In this document: positions 33,980 to 42,798 of the stretch, one piece after another | How the letters are laid out: every line of letters begins with the position of its first letter | Numbering within the stretch: the stretch's first letter is position 1 | NCBI RefSeq assembly: GCF_016107655.1 | Contig: NZ_JABASX010000006.1 | Coordinates: 124,001-188,000, forward strand | Direction: 5' to 3' | DNA from: Brevibacterium antiquum | GTDB lineage: Bacteria > Actinomycetota > Actinomycetes > Actinomycetales > Brevibacteriaceae | Length of the DNA: 64,000 bases | The notes under the pieces: model-generated | What the model saw: the letters and a program-made list of their open reading frames with translations, nothing else | Database searches by the model: none | Told to the model about the DNA's origin: nothing | Position numbers and translations under genes: made by a program

Positions 33980-34747
33980 TCAGACGTCGCCGAGGTGGGT
34001 CGACGTCAGGGCCATCGAGCTGGGGTTGCCCCTGGTGGAGTTCATCGTGAAGCTGGCCTTCCACGGAAGATAGCGGTCGTCCGAGGACTCGATCAGTTCG
34101 CCGGCGCTCGTGAACGCGCGCCGGCGAACCCGCAGCAGCGGCGTGCCGACCGGAACCTCGAGCAGAGCGGCATCGTCCTCGTTGGCTCCGATCGCATCGA
34201 TGGTCCGTGAGGTTCGACTGATGTCGACGCCCTGGTCGATGAGTTCCTGGTAGATCGAACCTGAATCGGTGTCGAAGGCAAGCACGTGGCGCCCGACTTC
34301 GAGGGGATAGTTCAAACGCTCCACCATGGTGGGCACATCATCCATGAGGCGGAGCCGGAACACGGAGACGACCGGATCACCGTCGGGGATGCGCAGGCTC
34401 GCCGCCAAGGACTTCTCGGCGGGCCTTCGAATGACCCACTGGGTGCACTGACCCGGGACGATGTCGGCGTTGTGGCACCACTGGGAGAACGAGATGATGT
34501 CGTCGAAGGACTGGGTGGGCACATTGTCGAGGACGACCGTCCGGCGCCCTCTCCCGGAGGAGATCAGTCCCTCAGTCCGCAGAGTCGACATCGCCTGTCG
34601 AACCGGGCCGCGGGAACTGGTGAACTTCCGGGTGAGCTCTGCTTCGGAGGGAAGTTCGTCCCCGGGCTGAAAATAGCCCTCACGAATCGCCGTTCGCAGG
34701 TAATGTGCGATCTCGTCGTGCTGCTGTCGCGTGCGCTGCTGAGTCAT
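33980..34747 (-). CDS. GntR/HutC-family regulator (PhnF-like) of the phosphonate cluster
   Basis: The 255-residue protein has a winged helix (YFQPGDELPSEAELTRKFTSSRGPVRQAMSTL) and a UTRA ligand domain ending RRRAFTSAGELIESSDDRYLP. ATG 34747 is chosen over one 12 codons earlier, which adds a Pro-rich tail. It diverges from the FAD oxidase that begins the phosphonate cluster. Two 13-base sites with the GntR-type TGTA...ACA symmetry lie upstream of that oxidase and of phnD. PhnF of mycobacteria, which controls phosphate/phosphonate transport genes, is in the same family. Confidence 0.85.
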   Translation of the reverse strand: MTQQRTRQQHDEIAHYLRTAIREGYFQPGDELPSEAELTRKFTSSRGPVRQAMSTLRTEGLISSGRGRRTVVLDNVPTQSFDDIISFSQWCHNADIVPGQCTQWVIRRPAEKSLAASLRIPDGDPVVSVFRLRLMDDVPTMVERLNYPLEVGRHVLAFDTDSGSIYQELIDQGVDISRTSRTIDAIGANEDDAALLEVPVGTPLLRVRRRAFTSAGELIESSDDRYLPWKASFTMNSTRGNPSSMALTSTHLGDV

Positions 34748-34902
34748 GTGTGCTGGTCTCGTCGGGGTCGGGGATGGGGGCACGTGCTTCCAAGGGTGCT
34801 GCGGTTCGAGCGGGGCTCTCCTCTACTTCCTATTCCCGCCGAATGAACCGAGAGTGCTCCTCGGGATCTTCGACATCACGTTCAGATGAACAATCGTCAA
34901 AC

Positions 34903-34915
34903 TTGTACATACATG
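34903..34915. promoter_or_regulatory. Putative HutC/PhnF operator 1, TTGTACATACATG
   Basis: The site lies 38 bases before the FAD oxidase ATG, in the divergent promoter region of the GntR gene. It matches the second site at 36149 in 11 of 13 positions and contains the palindrome TGTA-CA-TACA. Confidence 0.55.
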
Positions 34916-34952
34916 TGGTCATCGTACGGCAGAGAGCGACCAAGATGGGGGA

Positions 34953-36137
34953 ATGTCGAAATCAGATCTCATCATCGTAGGCTCCGGAATCCTGGGCCTG
35001 GCCACCGCATTCCGCGCACACCAGCAGGGCCGCAGGGTCCATGTCATCGATCGCTCCGCTCGCCCTGTGGGCTCCTCCATCCAGAACTTCGGACACGCGT
35101 GCTTCACCGGACAGGCAGACGCAGCCCAGGACCTGGCCATGAAGTCTCGTGCCGGCTGGCGAGAGGTCGCCGCCGCGACCGGAATCTGGGCCGCAGAGAC
35201 CGGCTCCTTCATTCCCGCCATGACCGAACCAGAGCTTCGCGTCCTCCAGGAATTCGCCGATCACCGGGGTCCGGATCAGGCAACGATGCTCAGCGCAGAG
35301 GAGGTGGCTGCGGCCATCGGGAACCCGAGCCTGGGCGCGATCGGCGGGGCCCACCTGCCCCTGGACATGCGAGTCGACCCGCGTGAGGCCGCCCCCGCAA
35401 TTGCCGACTGGCTGGCCAGTGAAGGTGTCGATTTCACCTGGAACACCACCGTCACCGAGGTGGGCGGCGGCACCGTGTCCACCAACCGAGGCGATGTCCA
35501 CGGCAAGCAGGTCGTCGTCTGTCCCGGCTACCAGCTCACCTCCCTGTTCCCCCGGATCGCCGAGACACATGGGGTGCGCATCTGCACGCTCGTCATGTCC
35601 CTGATCGAGCGACCGCCGCAGACCCCCGCAGGGTTCGCCATGCTCACTGGCACCTCGCTGGCCCGCTACGACGGTTTCGCCGCCATGCCCGGGGCATCGG
35701 CTCTGCGGGAGGATCTCGCCCAACGGCAACCCGAGCTCGTCGATGTCATCGCCAACCTCATGGTCACTGATATCGCCGACGGACTGCTCGTCGGCGACTC
35801 CCACGCCTATGCCCTCAGTCCTGAGCCCTTCATCGACGAACACGTCGGCAACCTGCTGCTCGAGCGCGCCACCAGCATGCTCGGCATCGCTGAACCCCTC
35901 GTTCACCAACGGTGGCTCGGCCAGTATGCGGACAGCGCCGAGACCAACCTGATCCTCGAACACCCCGATGAGCAGACGACGGTCGCCGTGGTCACCTCGG
36001 GCATCGGGATGACCCTGTCCTTCGGGATCGCGGACCGCATCCTCGGTGGGGACACAGCCGCGACGGGAACGAGACCTGCGCCGCATTCATCTCCCCTCAC
36101 CCCAACCGCCGGTGAAGTTGTCATGTCAGATCGGTGA
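34953..36137 (+). CDS. FAD-dependent oxidoreductase of the phosphonate-associated TIGR03364 type
   Basis: The 394-residue DAO-fold protein has the dinucleotide motif IIVGSGILGLATAFRAHQQG (residues 6-25), SIQNFGHACFTG after it, and a late IGMTLSFGIADRI segment. The length and these motifs fit the TIGR03364 oxidases found in phosphonate clusters (from memory, also called HpnW). Relatives are reported to oxidise N-methylated or other N-modified 2-aminoethylphosphonate, releasing phosphonoacetaldehyde. That function would suit the phosphonatase-like gene downstream. It is divergent from the HutC-type regulator, and phnD follows after 89 bases with its own operator. Confidence 0.82.
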   Translation: MSKSDLIIVGSGILGLATAFRAHQQGRRVHVIDRSARPVGSSIQNFGHACFTGQADAAQDLAMKSRAGWREVAAATGIWAAETGSFIPAMTEPELRVLQEFADHRGPDQATMLSAEEVAAAIGNPSLGAIGGAHLPLDMRVDPREAAPAIADWLASEGVDFTWNTTVTEVGGGTVSTNRGDVHGKQVVVCPGYQLTSLFPRIAETHGVRICTLVMSLIERPPQTPAGFAMLTGTSLARYDGFAAMPGASALREDLAQRQPELVDVIANLMVTDIADGLLVGDSHAYALSPEPFIDEHVGNLLLERATSMLGIAEPLVHQRWLGQYADSAETNLILEHPDEQTTVAVVTSGIGMTLSFGIADRILGGDTAATGTRPAPHSSPLTPTAGEVVMSDR

Positions 36138-36148
36138 ACAGGCACGAA

Positions 36149-36161
36149 TTGTATAGACATG
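36149..36161. promoter_or_regulatory. Putative HutC/PhnF operator 2, TTGTATAGACATG
   Basis: The site is 66 bases before the phnD ATG. It contains GTATAGAC, the core of HutC/PhnF-type operators, and matches the site at 34903 at 11 of 13 positions. Confidence 0.6.
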
Positions 36162-36226
36162 TTGTTTCGAGTTGTCGAAGAATGGCACCAAGCGATCATC
36201 CCGACCACTCGAAAGGCAGGCCGCCC

Positions 36227-37168
36227 ATGGCCCTGTTCCCACGTTTCCGATCCCGCACCGTCCGCTCACTCACGGCTGCAGCCCTCGCGCTTCCTCTGCT
36301 TGCCGCCTGCGGCTCCTCAGGCGACGAGGGTGACACCATCACCTTCGCCGCAGTCCCTGCCGAGTCCTCCTCCACGCTGGAGTCGACCTTCGAAAACGTC
36401 ACCGCTCTGCTCGAGGAGGAGACCGGCAAGAAGGTCGAGTTCCAGAATGCCTCCGACTACGCGGCCGTCATCGAGGGGATGCGCGCAGGCCAGATCGATG
36501 CCGCCTCGTTCGGCCCGTTCGCCTATGTCATCGCCAAGGACTCCGGCATCGACATGGAACCGGCAGCCGCTCCGACCCACGACGCAGACAAGGCCCCGGC
36601 CTACACGTCTCTGGCCTACGTCAAGAAGGGTTCGGACATCAAGGGCCTCAGCGACCTCAAGGGCAAGAACGTCTGCTTCGTCGACAAGGCCTCCACCTCC
36701 GGTTACCTCGTGCCGATGAAGGGGATCATGGACGAGGGCCTCGACATGGAGCAGGACTTGAAGCAGATTCTGACCGGCGGTCATGACGCCTCGCTGCTGT
36801 CCCTGGACTCCGGAGAATGCGATGCTGCCTTCGCCCACGACACCATGCTGGGCACCCTCGAAGAGTCCGAGCAGGTGAAGGCGGGCAGCCTGGAGGCGGT
36901 GTGGGAGTCCGATCCCATCACGGAGGACCCGATTGCGGTCAACAACGACTCCCTCGATCCAGAGCTGGCCAAGCAGATCACCACGGTCCTGCGGGAGAAG
37001 GCCAACGTCCCGGCCATGGTCGAGGCGGGAATCTGTTCCTCGAAGGATGACTGCGTCCTGCCCGAAGAGATCGAATACGGCTACAAACCCGTCGATGACT
37101 CGGACTTCGATTCGATCCGAGACATCTGTGACGCCACCCAGGCAGACGCCTGCAAGAACATCGGCTAG
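36227..37168 (+). CDS. phnD: PhnD-type phosphonate-binding lipoprotein
   Basis: The 313-residue protein has a signal peptide with lipobox (LALPLLAACGSS) and the PhnD family pattern: TITFAAVPAESS, VEFQNASDYAAVIEGMRAGQIDAASFGPFAYV, and the CFVDKASTSGYLVP loop. Binding proteins of this type deliver phosphonates or phosphite to PhnCE. ATG 36227 follows GAAAGGCAGG at an acceptable distance. It is the first gene of the transport unit phnD-phnC-phnE. The ligand may be an N-modified aminoethylphosphonate, given the oxidase upstream. Confidence 0.9.
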   Translation: MALFPRFRSRTVRSLTAAALALPLLAACGSSGDEGDTITFAAVPAESSSTLESTFENVTALLEEETGKKVEFQNASDYAAVIEGMRAGQIDAASFGPFAYVIAKDSGIDMEPAAAPTHDADKAPAYTSLAYVKKGSDIKGLSDLKGKNVCFVDKASTSGYLVPMKGIMDEGLDMEQDLKQILTGGHDASLLSLDSGECDAAFAHDTMLGTLEESEQVKAGSLEAVWESDPITEDPIAVNNDSLDPELAKQITTVLREKANVPAMVEAGICSSKDDCVLPEEIEYGYKPVDDSDFDSIRDICDATQADACKNIG

Positions 37169-37179
37169 GAGAGACACCC

Positions 37180-38139
37180 ATGAGCAATCATCGAAATGCC
37201 AGCAGCACCAAGAACGCTGAACTCCAGCGAGAGATCGACGATATCTACGCCGTCCAACTCGACCACGTGACCAAGGACTTCGGCGGCGGAGTCCTCGGAC
37301 TCGACGACGTCAACATCGGATTCCGCACCGGCAGGGTCACTGTCCTGCTCGGGTTGTCCGGCTCCGGGAAATCGACGCTCCTGCGTCACATCAACGGCTT
37401 GCACACCCCCACCTCGGGCACCGTGCGCGTCCTGGGTCAGGACATGAGTTCAGCAGGGAAACGAGGACTGCGGGACCTGCGCCGAAACATCGGCGTGATC
37501 TTCCAGTCCTTCAACCTCGTCGGACCGATGTCCGTGCTGGAGAACGTCTGCGCCGGCCAGCTGGGCTCTCTCAAGGGGCCCCGGATCTCGCTGATGATGT
37601 ACCCGAAGTCCGTGCGCCGGGAGGCCATCGAGAAGCTCGACCGCGTTGGTCTGGCCGATCGTGCCTACCAGCGAGCGGACACCCTGTCCGGAGGTCAGCA
37701 GCAGCGCGTGGCGATTGCCCGTGCGCTCATGCAGCACCCGACGGTGCTGCTGGCCGATGAGCCAGTGGCCTCGCTGGATCCGGTCTCGGCTCTTGACGTG
37801 ATCAATCTGCTGCGCCAGATCGCCGCGGAAGACGATCTCACCGTCATCGCCTCACTCCATCAGGTCCAGCTCGCCATCGAGTTCGCCGATCGGATCATCG
37901 GCCTGCGCAGTGGCCAGGCGGTCCTCGATCGCACCACCGAGGGCCTGAGTGCCGACGAGGCGTCGACGATCTATTCGAGCGTCTCCGGAATGGACCTCGC
38001 CGAGGCTGCGGTCGGTCCCCGAGCAGAAGCCGAGTCTTCTTCCGCTTCGTCAGACCCGACGATCACATCACCCAGGGTCAGCGCCTCACATCATGTCAGC
38101 GCATTGCGCCCCGCGGCCGTGTCAGGTGTGACTCACTGA
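37180..38139 (+). CDS. phnC: PhnC-type ABC transporter ATP-binding protein
   Basis: The 319-residue ATPase has Walker A GLSGSGKST, Q-loop in IFQSFNLVGPMSVLENV, signature LSGGQQQRVAIARAL and Walker B VLLADEPVASLDP, then the switch SLHQVQLAIEFADRI in which histidine is kept. NLVGPMSVLENV is typical of PhnC. A C-terminal extension of about 55 residues, rich in Ser and Ala, follows the ATPase core. Its stop overlaps the phnE start by one base, so the pair is coupled. Confidence 0.92.
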   Translation: MSNHRNASSTKNAELQREIDDIYAVQLDHVTKDFGGGVLGLDDVNIGFRTGRVTVLLGLSGSGKSTLLRHINGLHTPTSGTVRVLGQDMSSAGKRGLRDLRRNIGVIFQSFNLVGPMSVLENVCAGQLGSLKGPRISLMMYPKSVRREAIEKLDRVGLADRAYQRADTLSGGQQQRVAIARALMQHPTVLLADEPVASLDPVSALDVINLLRQIAAEDDLTVIASLHQVQLAIEFADRIIGLRSGQAVLDRTTEGLSADEASTIYSSVSGMDLAEAAVGPRAEAESSSASSDPTITSPRVSASHHVSALRPAAVSGVTH

Positions 38140-39818
38140 TGCCCACGCTCGTCGAGACCCCGCTCGAGGCTCCGACGCCGCCGGCGCGTCCGCGTCCGAC
38201 CGGACACAGCATCGCCACCGTCATCGTGATGATCGTCCTGGTCATCGGAGGCGTATGGTCGATCGGTTCTCTCGGCATCGATCTGGGCACCATCGTCGAC
38301 TCCGTCGACAATGCGGGACGCTTCCTTGCCCGCGTGTTCCCTCTCGACTTCCCGCCTGTGTCAGAGACTCTCTCGCTGGTGTTCGAGACCTTGGCCATCG
38401 TCTTCCTTGCCACGCTGCTCTCGGTCGCACTGTCCGTTCCGGTGGCTCTGGCCGCCGCCCGACCGACCCGCTGGGGAGTCACCTCGCAGTGGGTCGCGCG
38501 CGCTCTGACTGTGCTGGCTCGGGCAATCCCCGATCTGGTGCTCGCGATCATCTTCCTGCGCATGTTCGGCCTCGGAGCCACCGCCGGAATCATCGCCATG
38601 GGCATCCATTCGGTCGGCATGATCGCCAAGCTCTACGCCGATGCAATCGAGGAACTCGACGACGGCCCCCGTGAGTCAATGGAGTCCCTCGGCGCTGGCA
38701 GTGCTCAGCAGATCATGGCGGCCATTCCACAGACACTGATGCCGCAGCTCGTCGCGACGGCGCTGCACCGGTTCGATATCAATCTGCGCACCTCGGTACT
38801 GCTGGGCTACGTCGGCGTCGGAGGCATCGGCCTGGCGATCGCCGATTCCCTGCGGACGCTGGACTATCAGCGGGGTATGGCCCTGGCCGTGCTGGTCCTG
38901 CTGCTGTGCATCGGCATCGAACTGCTCTCGGGAGGCATCCGGGCAGCGCTGATGAGATCGGCCGGACAGAGGATCACCGGTGGCACCTGGGTCGATCACC
39001 TGTTCAACCGCGGCCGCGAATCGGGTGTCAACGATCTCCACCTCACGCCGCCGTGGAGTTCGGCGCGGTTCAAGCGCTTCCTCTCGATTGCGCTCATTGT
39101 GATCTTCACTGTGGCGGCCCTGTGGCGCGTGGATGTGTCCTGGTCAGCACTCGCGCAGGGGCTTCTCGACTTGCCGAAAACCCTGGCGCTGTTCTTCCCG
39201 CCATCAGCCGGCGGGTCCATGTCCAACCTCTTTGAACAGCTGTTGGTGACTATCCAGATCTCGCTCGCGGCCACTCTCATCGGTGCCGTTCTCGCTCTTC
39301 CGATCGGCATCCTCGCCGCCCGCAATGCCGTCGCGAACGTCTATGTGCACCAAAGTTTCCGCGTGATCATCGTGATCGTGCGCGGCATTCCCGAGCTTAT
39401 CCTCGCGATCATCTTCGTTGTCATCTCCGGCCTGGGTGAGGTCGCCGGAACCTTGGCGCTGTCGATCGGGGCGATCGGCCTGCTCTCGAAGCTCATCGCC
39501 GATTCGCTGGAGGAGACGGACACCCAGGTGCAAGAGGCGCTGCGGGCGACCGGTGCCAGCGAGGCGCAGGTGTTCTTCTCGGCCACTCTGCGTCAGGCGG
39601 CCCCGGCGTTCGTTGCCCACACGATGTACCTGCTCGACAACAACATCCGCTCAGCCACACTCCTCGGAGTCGTCGGAGCCGGAGGCATCGGATTCCTACT
39701 GCTCAACGCTTCGCGGGTCAACCAGTTCGATGTGGTCACCATGGTGCTCATCCTCATGGTCGCTGTCGTCCTCGCAGTCGAAGCACTGTCGATGTGGCTG
39801 CGCCAGGCCGTTCGCTGA
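38139..39818 (+). CDS. phnE: PhnE-type permease, two permease domains in one chain
   Basis: The 559-residue protein is twice the usual PhnE length. The first half (residues 25-285) and second half (315-555) each carry a full set of about six helices and an EAA-type loop: EELDDGPRESMESLGAGSAQ in the first and EETDTQVQEALRATGASEAQ in the second. Each also ends with the same LLGYVGVGGIGLA/LLGVVGAGGIGFL motif. A single chain can thus form the whole membrane channel that other species build from two PhnE subunits. Low-similarity linker residues 285-315 join the halves. Confidence 0.92.
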   Translation: MPTLVETPLEAPTPPARPRPTGHSIATVIVMIVLVIGGVWSIGSLGIDLGTIVDSVDNAGRFLARVFPLDFPPVSETLSLVFETLAIVFLATLLSVALSVPVALAAARPTRWGVTSQWVARALTVLARAIPDLVLAIIFLRMFGLGATAGIIAMGIHSVGMIAKLYADAIEELDDGPRESMESLGAGSAQQIMAAIPQTLMPQLVATALHRFDINLRTSVLLGYVGVGGIGLAIADSLRTLDYQRGMALAVLVLLLCIGIELLSGGIRAALMRSAGQRITGGTWVDHLFNRGRESGVNDLHLTPPWSSARFKRFLSIALIVIFTVAALWRVDVSWSALAQGLLDLPKTLALFFPPSAGGSMSNLFEQLLVTIQISLAATLIGAVLALPIGILAARNAVANVYVHQSFRVIIVIVRGIPELILAIIFVVISGLGEVAGTLALSIGAIGLLSKLIADSLEETDTQVQEALRATGASEAQVFFSATLRQAAPAFVAHTMYLLDNNIRSATLLGVVGAGGIGFLLLNASRVNQFDVVTMVLILMVAVVLAVEALSMWLRQAVR

Positions 39819-39901
39819 CAGTCCCGTCATTTCACACATCCCACCTGCACGCATTGATCCACCACAGACACGCATCGATCCACCACAGAAGGAGAAACAC
39901 C

Positions 39902-40606
39902 ATGATTGAACTCGCCATCTTCGACATGGCCGGCACCACCATCGACGACCGAGACGAGGTCTACCGCGTTCTGCGGGAGGCCACGGAACGCGAAGGTGCG
40001 AACTACACAGACGAGGTGTTCCAGAAGTGGATGGGCACTGAGAAGAAGTGGGCGATCGAAAACCTGCTCCGCCTCGGCGGGGTCGACGTCGATGACGAAC
40101 TCCACGAGAAGACCTGGGAATGGTTCCGAACCGAACTGCGCCGCACCTATACCGACAATCCGCCGAAGCCTCTGCCCGGGATCGAGGAAGCACTGACGAC
40201 TCTGCGCGAACAAGGCATCAAGGTCGCCCTGACGACCGGGTTCGCCCGGGAGATCGCCGATCTCATCTTCGCCTCCATGGGATGGGAGCAGGGCGAGACC
40301 TTCGACGCTTCTGCCTGCGGCGACGAGGTCGAGGCCGGTCGGCCGGCACCCGACATGATCGAGAGGGTCATGAAGGAACTCGGAGTGGATGAGACAGCAG
40401 CGGTCGTCAGCGTCGGCGACACCTCGGCGGATGTGCAGGCGGCCCTGCGCGCCGGAGTCACCTCGGTCGGTGTGCTCACCGGGCACCTCACGCGTGAGGA
40501 CTTCGCCGCCGAAGGTGCCCACCTCGTTCTCGATTCCGTTGCGGAGCTTCCCGACGCTCTGGCCGACCTGCCGACTTCAGCAACCTCAGCCGGGGTGAAC
40601 CAGTGA
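39902..40606 (+). CDS. Phosphonatase-like HAD hydrolase
   Basis: The 234-residue HAD protein has motif I FDMAGTTIDD with the DxAGTT pattern of phosphonoacetaldehyde hydrolase rather than the usual DxDGT. Motif II is LTTGF and motif IV is VSVGDTSADVQAA. A lysine follows in WMGTEKKWAI, where PhnX has its Schiff-base MGxxK. These features fit the phosphonatase-like group (TIGR03351 from memory), which occurs in phosphonate gene clusters. It probably splits the C-P bond of phosphonoacetaldehyde or a related aldehyde made by the oxidase. ATG 39902 is preceded by AGAAGGAGAAACACC. Confidence 0.85.
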   Translation: MIELAIFDMAGTTIDDRDEVYRVLREATEREGANYTDEVFQKWMGTEKKWAIENLLRLGGVDVDDELHEKTWEWFRTELRRTYTDNPPKPLPGIEEALTTLREQGIKVALTTGFAREIADLIFASMGWEQGETFDASACGDEVEAGRPAPDMIERVMKELGVDETAAVVSVGDTSADVQAALRAGVTSVGVLTGHLTREDFAAEGAHLVLDSVAELPDALADLPTSATSAGVNQ

Positions 40607-41721
40607 CGGCGCAGGTTCAATCGCGGGTTCAGTCACAGTCTCCGGTTCAGGCCTCCCCGGCCGACACCTCAGTGAAGGCGGAGGCCTCGGCGAATGTTGA
40701 GGTCGCCGCGGACACGGTCCGGGCCGTCGTCTGGCTCGGCAGGGATCAATTCGAGACTCAGTCCTTCGACTTCCCGGACCTTGCTGCGGGCGAGAGCCTC
40801 ATCCGCCTGTCCACTGCCACCGTCTGCGGCTCAGATCGGCACACCGTGCGCGGGCGTCGCCCCGGAGCATGCCCCTCCGTGCTCGGCCACGAGGGCGTCG
40901 GCGTGGTAGAAGATTCGCGGGCCGGCCTCCCGCTCGGCCAACGCGTGGTCTTCTCTGTCACCTCGGTGTGCGAGGAATGCGAGAAATGCAGGCGCGGACT
41001 CAGCGCAAAATGCGAGTCGGTGGCCAAGGTCGGTCACGAATCCACCGACAGCGGCTGGACGCTGTCCGGCACCTACGCCTCACATATCCACCTGCCCCGG
41101 GGCGTGGCAGCCGTCCCGGTACCGGATTCGGTGCCCGACGCCGTGGCCTCCACAGCAGGGTGTGCCGTCGCCACCGTCATGGCGATGTTGGAGGCCGCCG
41201 GTGATCTGCGAGGCCGCCGGGTCTTCGTCAACGGGCTCGGAATGCTGGGGCTCACAGCAGTGGCCGCCGCCCAGTCCCGCGGCGCCGCCGAGGTGCTCGC
41301 CTTCGACCCTACGCCGCGGCGCCAGGATCTGGCCCTATTCACCGGGGCGAGCACGATCATGGAAGACGAAATGCCCGCGGATGTCGATGTTGCACTCGAA
41401 CTCTCCGGCACCACCTCGGGCGTAGAGACCTGTGTTGCCAGCCTGGGAATCGGCGGTACCGCAGTTCTCGCCGGAAGCGTGAGCCCGGGACCGAACATCG
41501 AGATCAGCCCCGAACAGCTCGTGCGAGGTTGGCGCACCATCACGGGTGTGCACAACTTCGAACCACACCACCTGCAGGAAGCCGTCGACTTCCTGGCGGC
41601 TGACGGCGGTGATATGCCGTGGGAGTACATTCTCGGCGGCCCGATCGGACTGTCAGACCTGGCGCAGGAATTCGCCGAGCCGAGTCCGGGGCTGCGAACC
41701 GTGGTGCACATCGACGGGTGA
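40603..41721 (+). CDS. Zinc-type alcohol dehydrogenase associated with phosphonate catabolism
   Basis: The 372-residue MDR protein has ATVCGSDRHTVRG (catalytic zinc cysteine), LGHEGVG (zinc His/Glu) and CEECEKCRRGLSAKC, which gives four structural-zinc cysteines. A Rossmann domain with VFVNGLGMLGLTAVAAAQ follows. This matches the HpnZ-like alcohol dehydrogenases seen with phosphonate genes (TIGR03366 from memory). The GTG start overlaps the stop of the phosphatase-like gene. It may reduce or oxidise the two-carbon aldehyde released by the pathway. The first 45 residues form a non-conserved Ala/Ser/Val-rich lead. Confidence 0.85.
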   Translation: MTAQVQSRVQSQSPVQASPADTSVKAEASANVEVAADTVRAVVWLGRDQFETQSFDFPDLAAGESLIRLSTATVCGSDRHTVRGRRPGACPSVLGHEGVGVVEDSRAGLPLGQRVVFSVTSVCEECEKCRRGLSAKCESVAKVGHESTDSGWTLSGTYASHIHLPRGVAAVPVPDSVPDAVASTAGCAVATVMAMLEAAGDLRGRRVFVNGLGMLGLTAVAAAQSRGAAEVLAFDPTPRRQDLALFTGASTIMEDEMPADVDVALELSGTTSGVETCVASLGIGGTAVLAGSVSPGPNIEISPEQLVRGWRTITGVHNFEPHHLQEAVDFLAADGGDMPWEYILGGPIGLSDLAQEFAEPSPGLRTVVHIDG

Positions 41722-41813
41722 GAGGCTGTGCTCGCAGCAAGGTGAGAGGTGGGGTCGGCGGATACACTGCAGAACAGCAGCGGCACGAGACCCCGAAAGA
41801 AATCGAGCGAGCA

Positions 41814-42692
41814 ATGCAGTTCACCCTAGCCCAGGTCACCGGCTTCATCGCTGTGGCCGAAAATCTCCACTTCGGACGCGCCGCTGAGGAGCTCAATATG
41901 ACTCAGCCGCCGCTGAGTCGGCAGATACAGAAGCTCGAGAAGTCCATCGGTGTCCATCTCTTCGAACGCAACAACCGCACGGTGACCCTGACGCCAGCGG
42001 GGGAGGCCTTCCTCGCAGAAGCCTACGGCCTGCTTGCCTCTGTCGAACGCGCACCTCGGCGCGCACAGAAGATCGCCGAGGGATCGTGGGGGCAGATCAC
42101 CATCGGCTGCACAGCAGTCTCGACCTTCGGCGTCCTCGGCAGTTTGGTGTCGACACTGGCGCAGCGACTTCCGGGCGTCAGCGTCGAGATCGCTGAAATG
42201 GTCACGGCTGAGCAGGTCAAGGCACTGTCGGAAGGGCGGATCGACATCGGCCTGGGCCGGGTGGGCAGAATACCGGAGACCATCGACGCTGCCCTCGTAC
42301 TCTCGGAACAGCTGGTCCTCGCAGTCCCATCGGACCACGAATTCGCCGCACGGGAGTCGATTGCGACGACGGACATCTCCGGGCAGAGGCTGCTCATGCA
42401 TGATGCCACGAAAGCTCGATACTTCTACGACCTCACCGTTCGTTACATTGATGTCGAGGCCAATGAGGTCGCTCACTCCCTCAGCCAGATTCTGACCATC
42501 GTCAATCTCGTGGCAGCTGGCCGAGGTATCGCCGTCGTCTCCGAATCCGCTGCGCGCCTCGGCGTGGAAGGCGTGACATACGTGCCGCTGCGAGGCGCCC
42601 CACGTGATGTCGTGGAGCTGCATGCGATCTGGAATCCCGAGTCGCGCAACCCCGCACTGAAGGAAGTCCTCAGCCTCATCCGCGACGAGTAG
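41814..42692 (+). CDS. LysR-family transcriptional regulator
   Basis: The 292-residue LTTR has the N-terminal helix-turn-helix (FIAVAENLHFGRAAEELNMTQPPLSRQIQKLE, residues 10-41) and a PBP2-like effector domain (ITIGCTAVSTFGVLG onward). ATG 41814 gives the standard LTTR opening MQFTLAQVTGFIAVAE. It is upstream of the dehydratase gene in the same direction. Between them lies an ATACT-N5-AGTAT box. The same architecture appears in front of the ABC/M24 operon 8 kb away, so this regulator probably controls both operons. The inducer may be an aldarate or one of its breakdown products. Confidence 0.85.
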   Translation: MQFTLAQVTGFIAVAENLHFGRAAEELNMTQPPLSRQIQKLEKSIGVHLFERNNRTVTLTPAGEAFLAEAYGLLASVERAPRRAQKIAEGSWGQITIGCTAVSTFGVLGSLVSTLAQRLPGVSVEIAEMVTAEQVKALSEGRIDIGLGRVGRIPETIDAALVLSEQLVLAVPSDHEFAARESIATTDISGQRLLMHDATKARYFYDLTVRYIDVEANEVAHSLSQILTIVNLVAAGRGIAVVSESAARLGVEGVTYVPLRGAPRDVVELHAIWNPESRNPALKEVLSLIRDE

Positions 42693-42697
42693 AAGCA

Positions 42698-42748
42698 ATA
42701 CTTTTAGAGTATCAATGCATATATAAATAATCTTGGACAGGAATCACT
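42698..42748 (+). promoter_or_regulatory. LysR-type box plus 20-base element upstream of the dehydratase operon
   Basis: ATACT-TTTAG-AGTAT (42698-42712) is followed after 16 bases by AATCTTGGACAGGAATCACT (42729-42748), which may contain the -35 region. The same two elements with the same 16-base gap are found at 50747-50797 on the other strand. Confidence 0.6.
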
Positions 42749-42798
42749 CGGCGTTCCTACAGTGGGATCATCATCCCGACTAACAAGGACATCATTCC

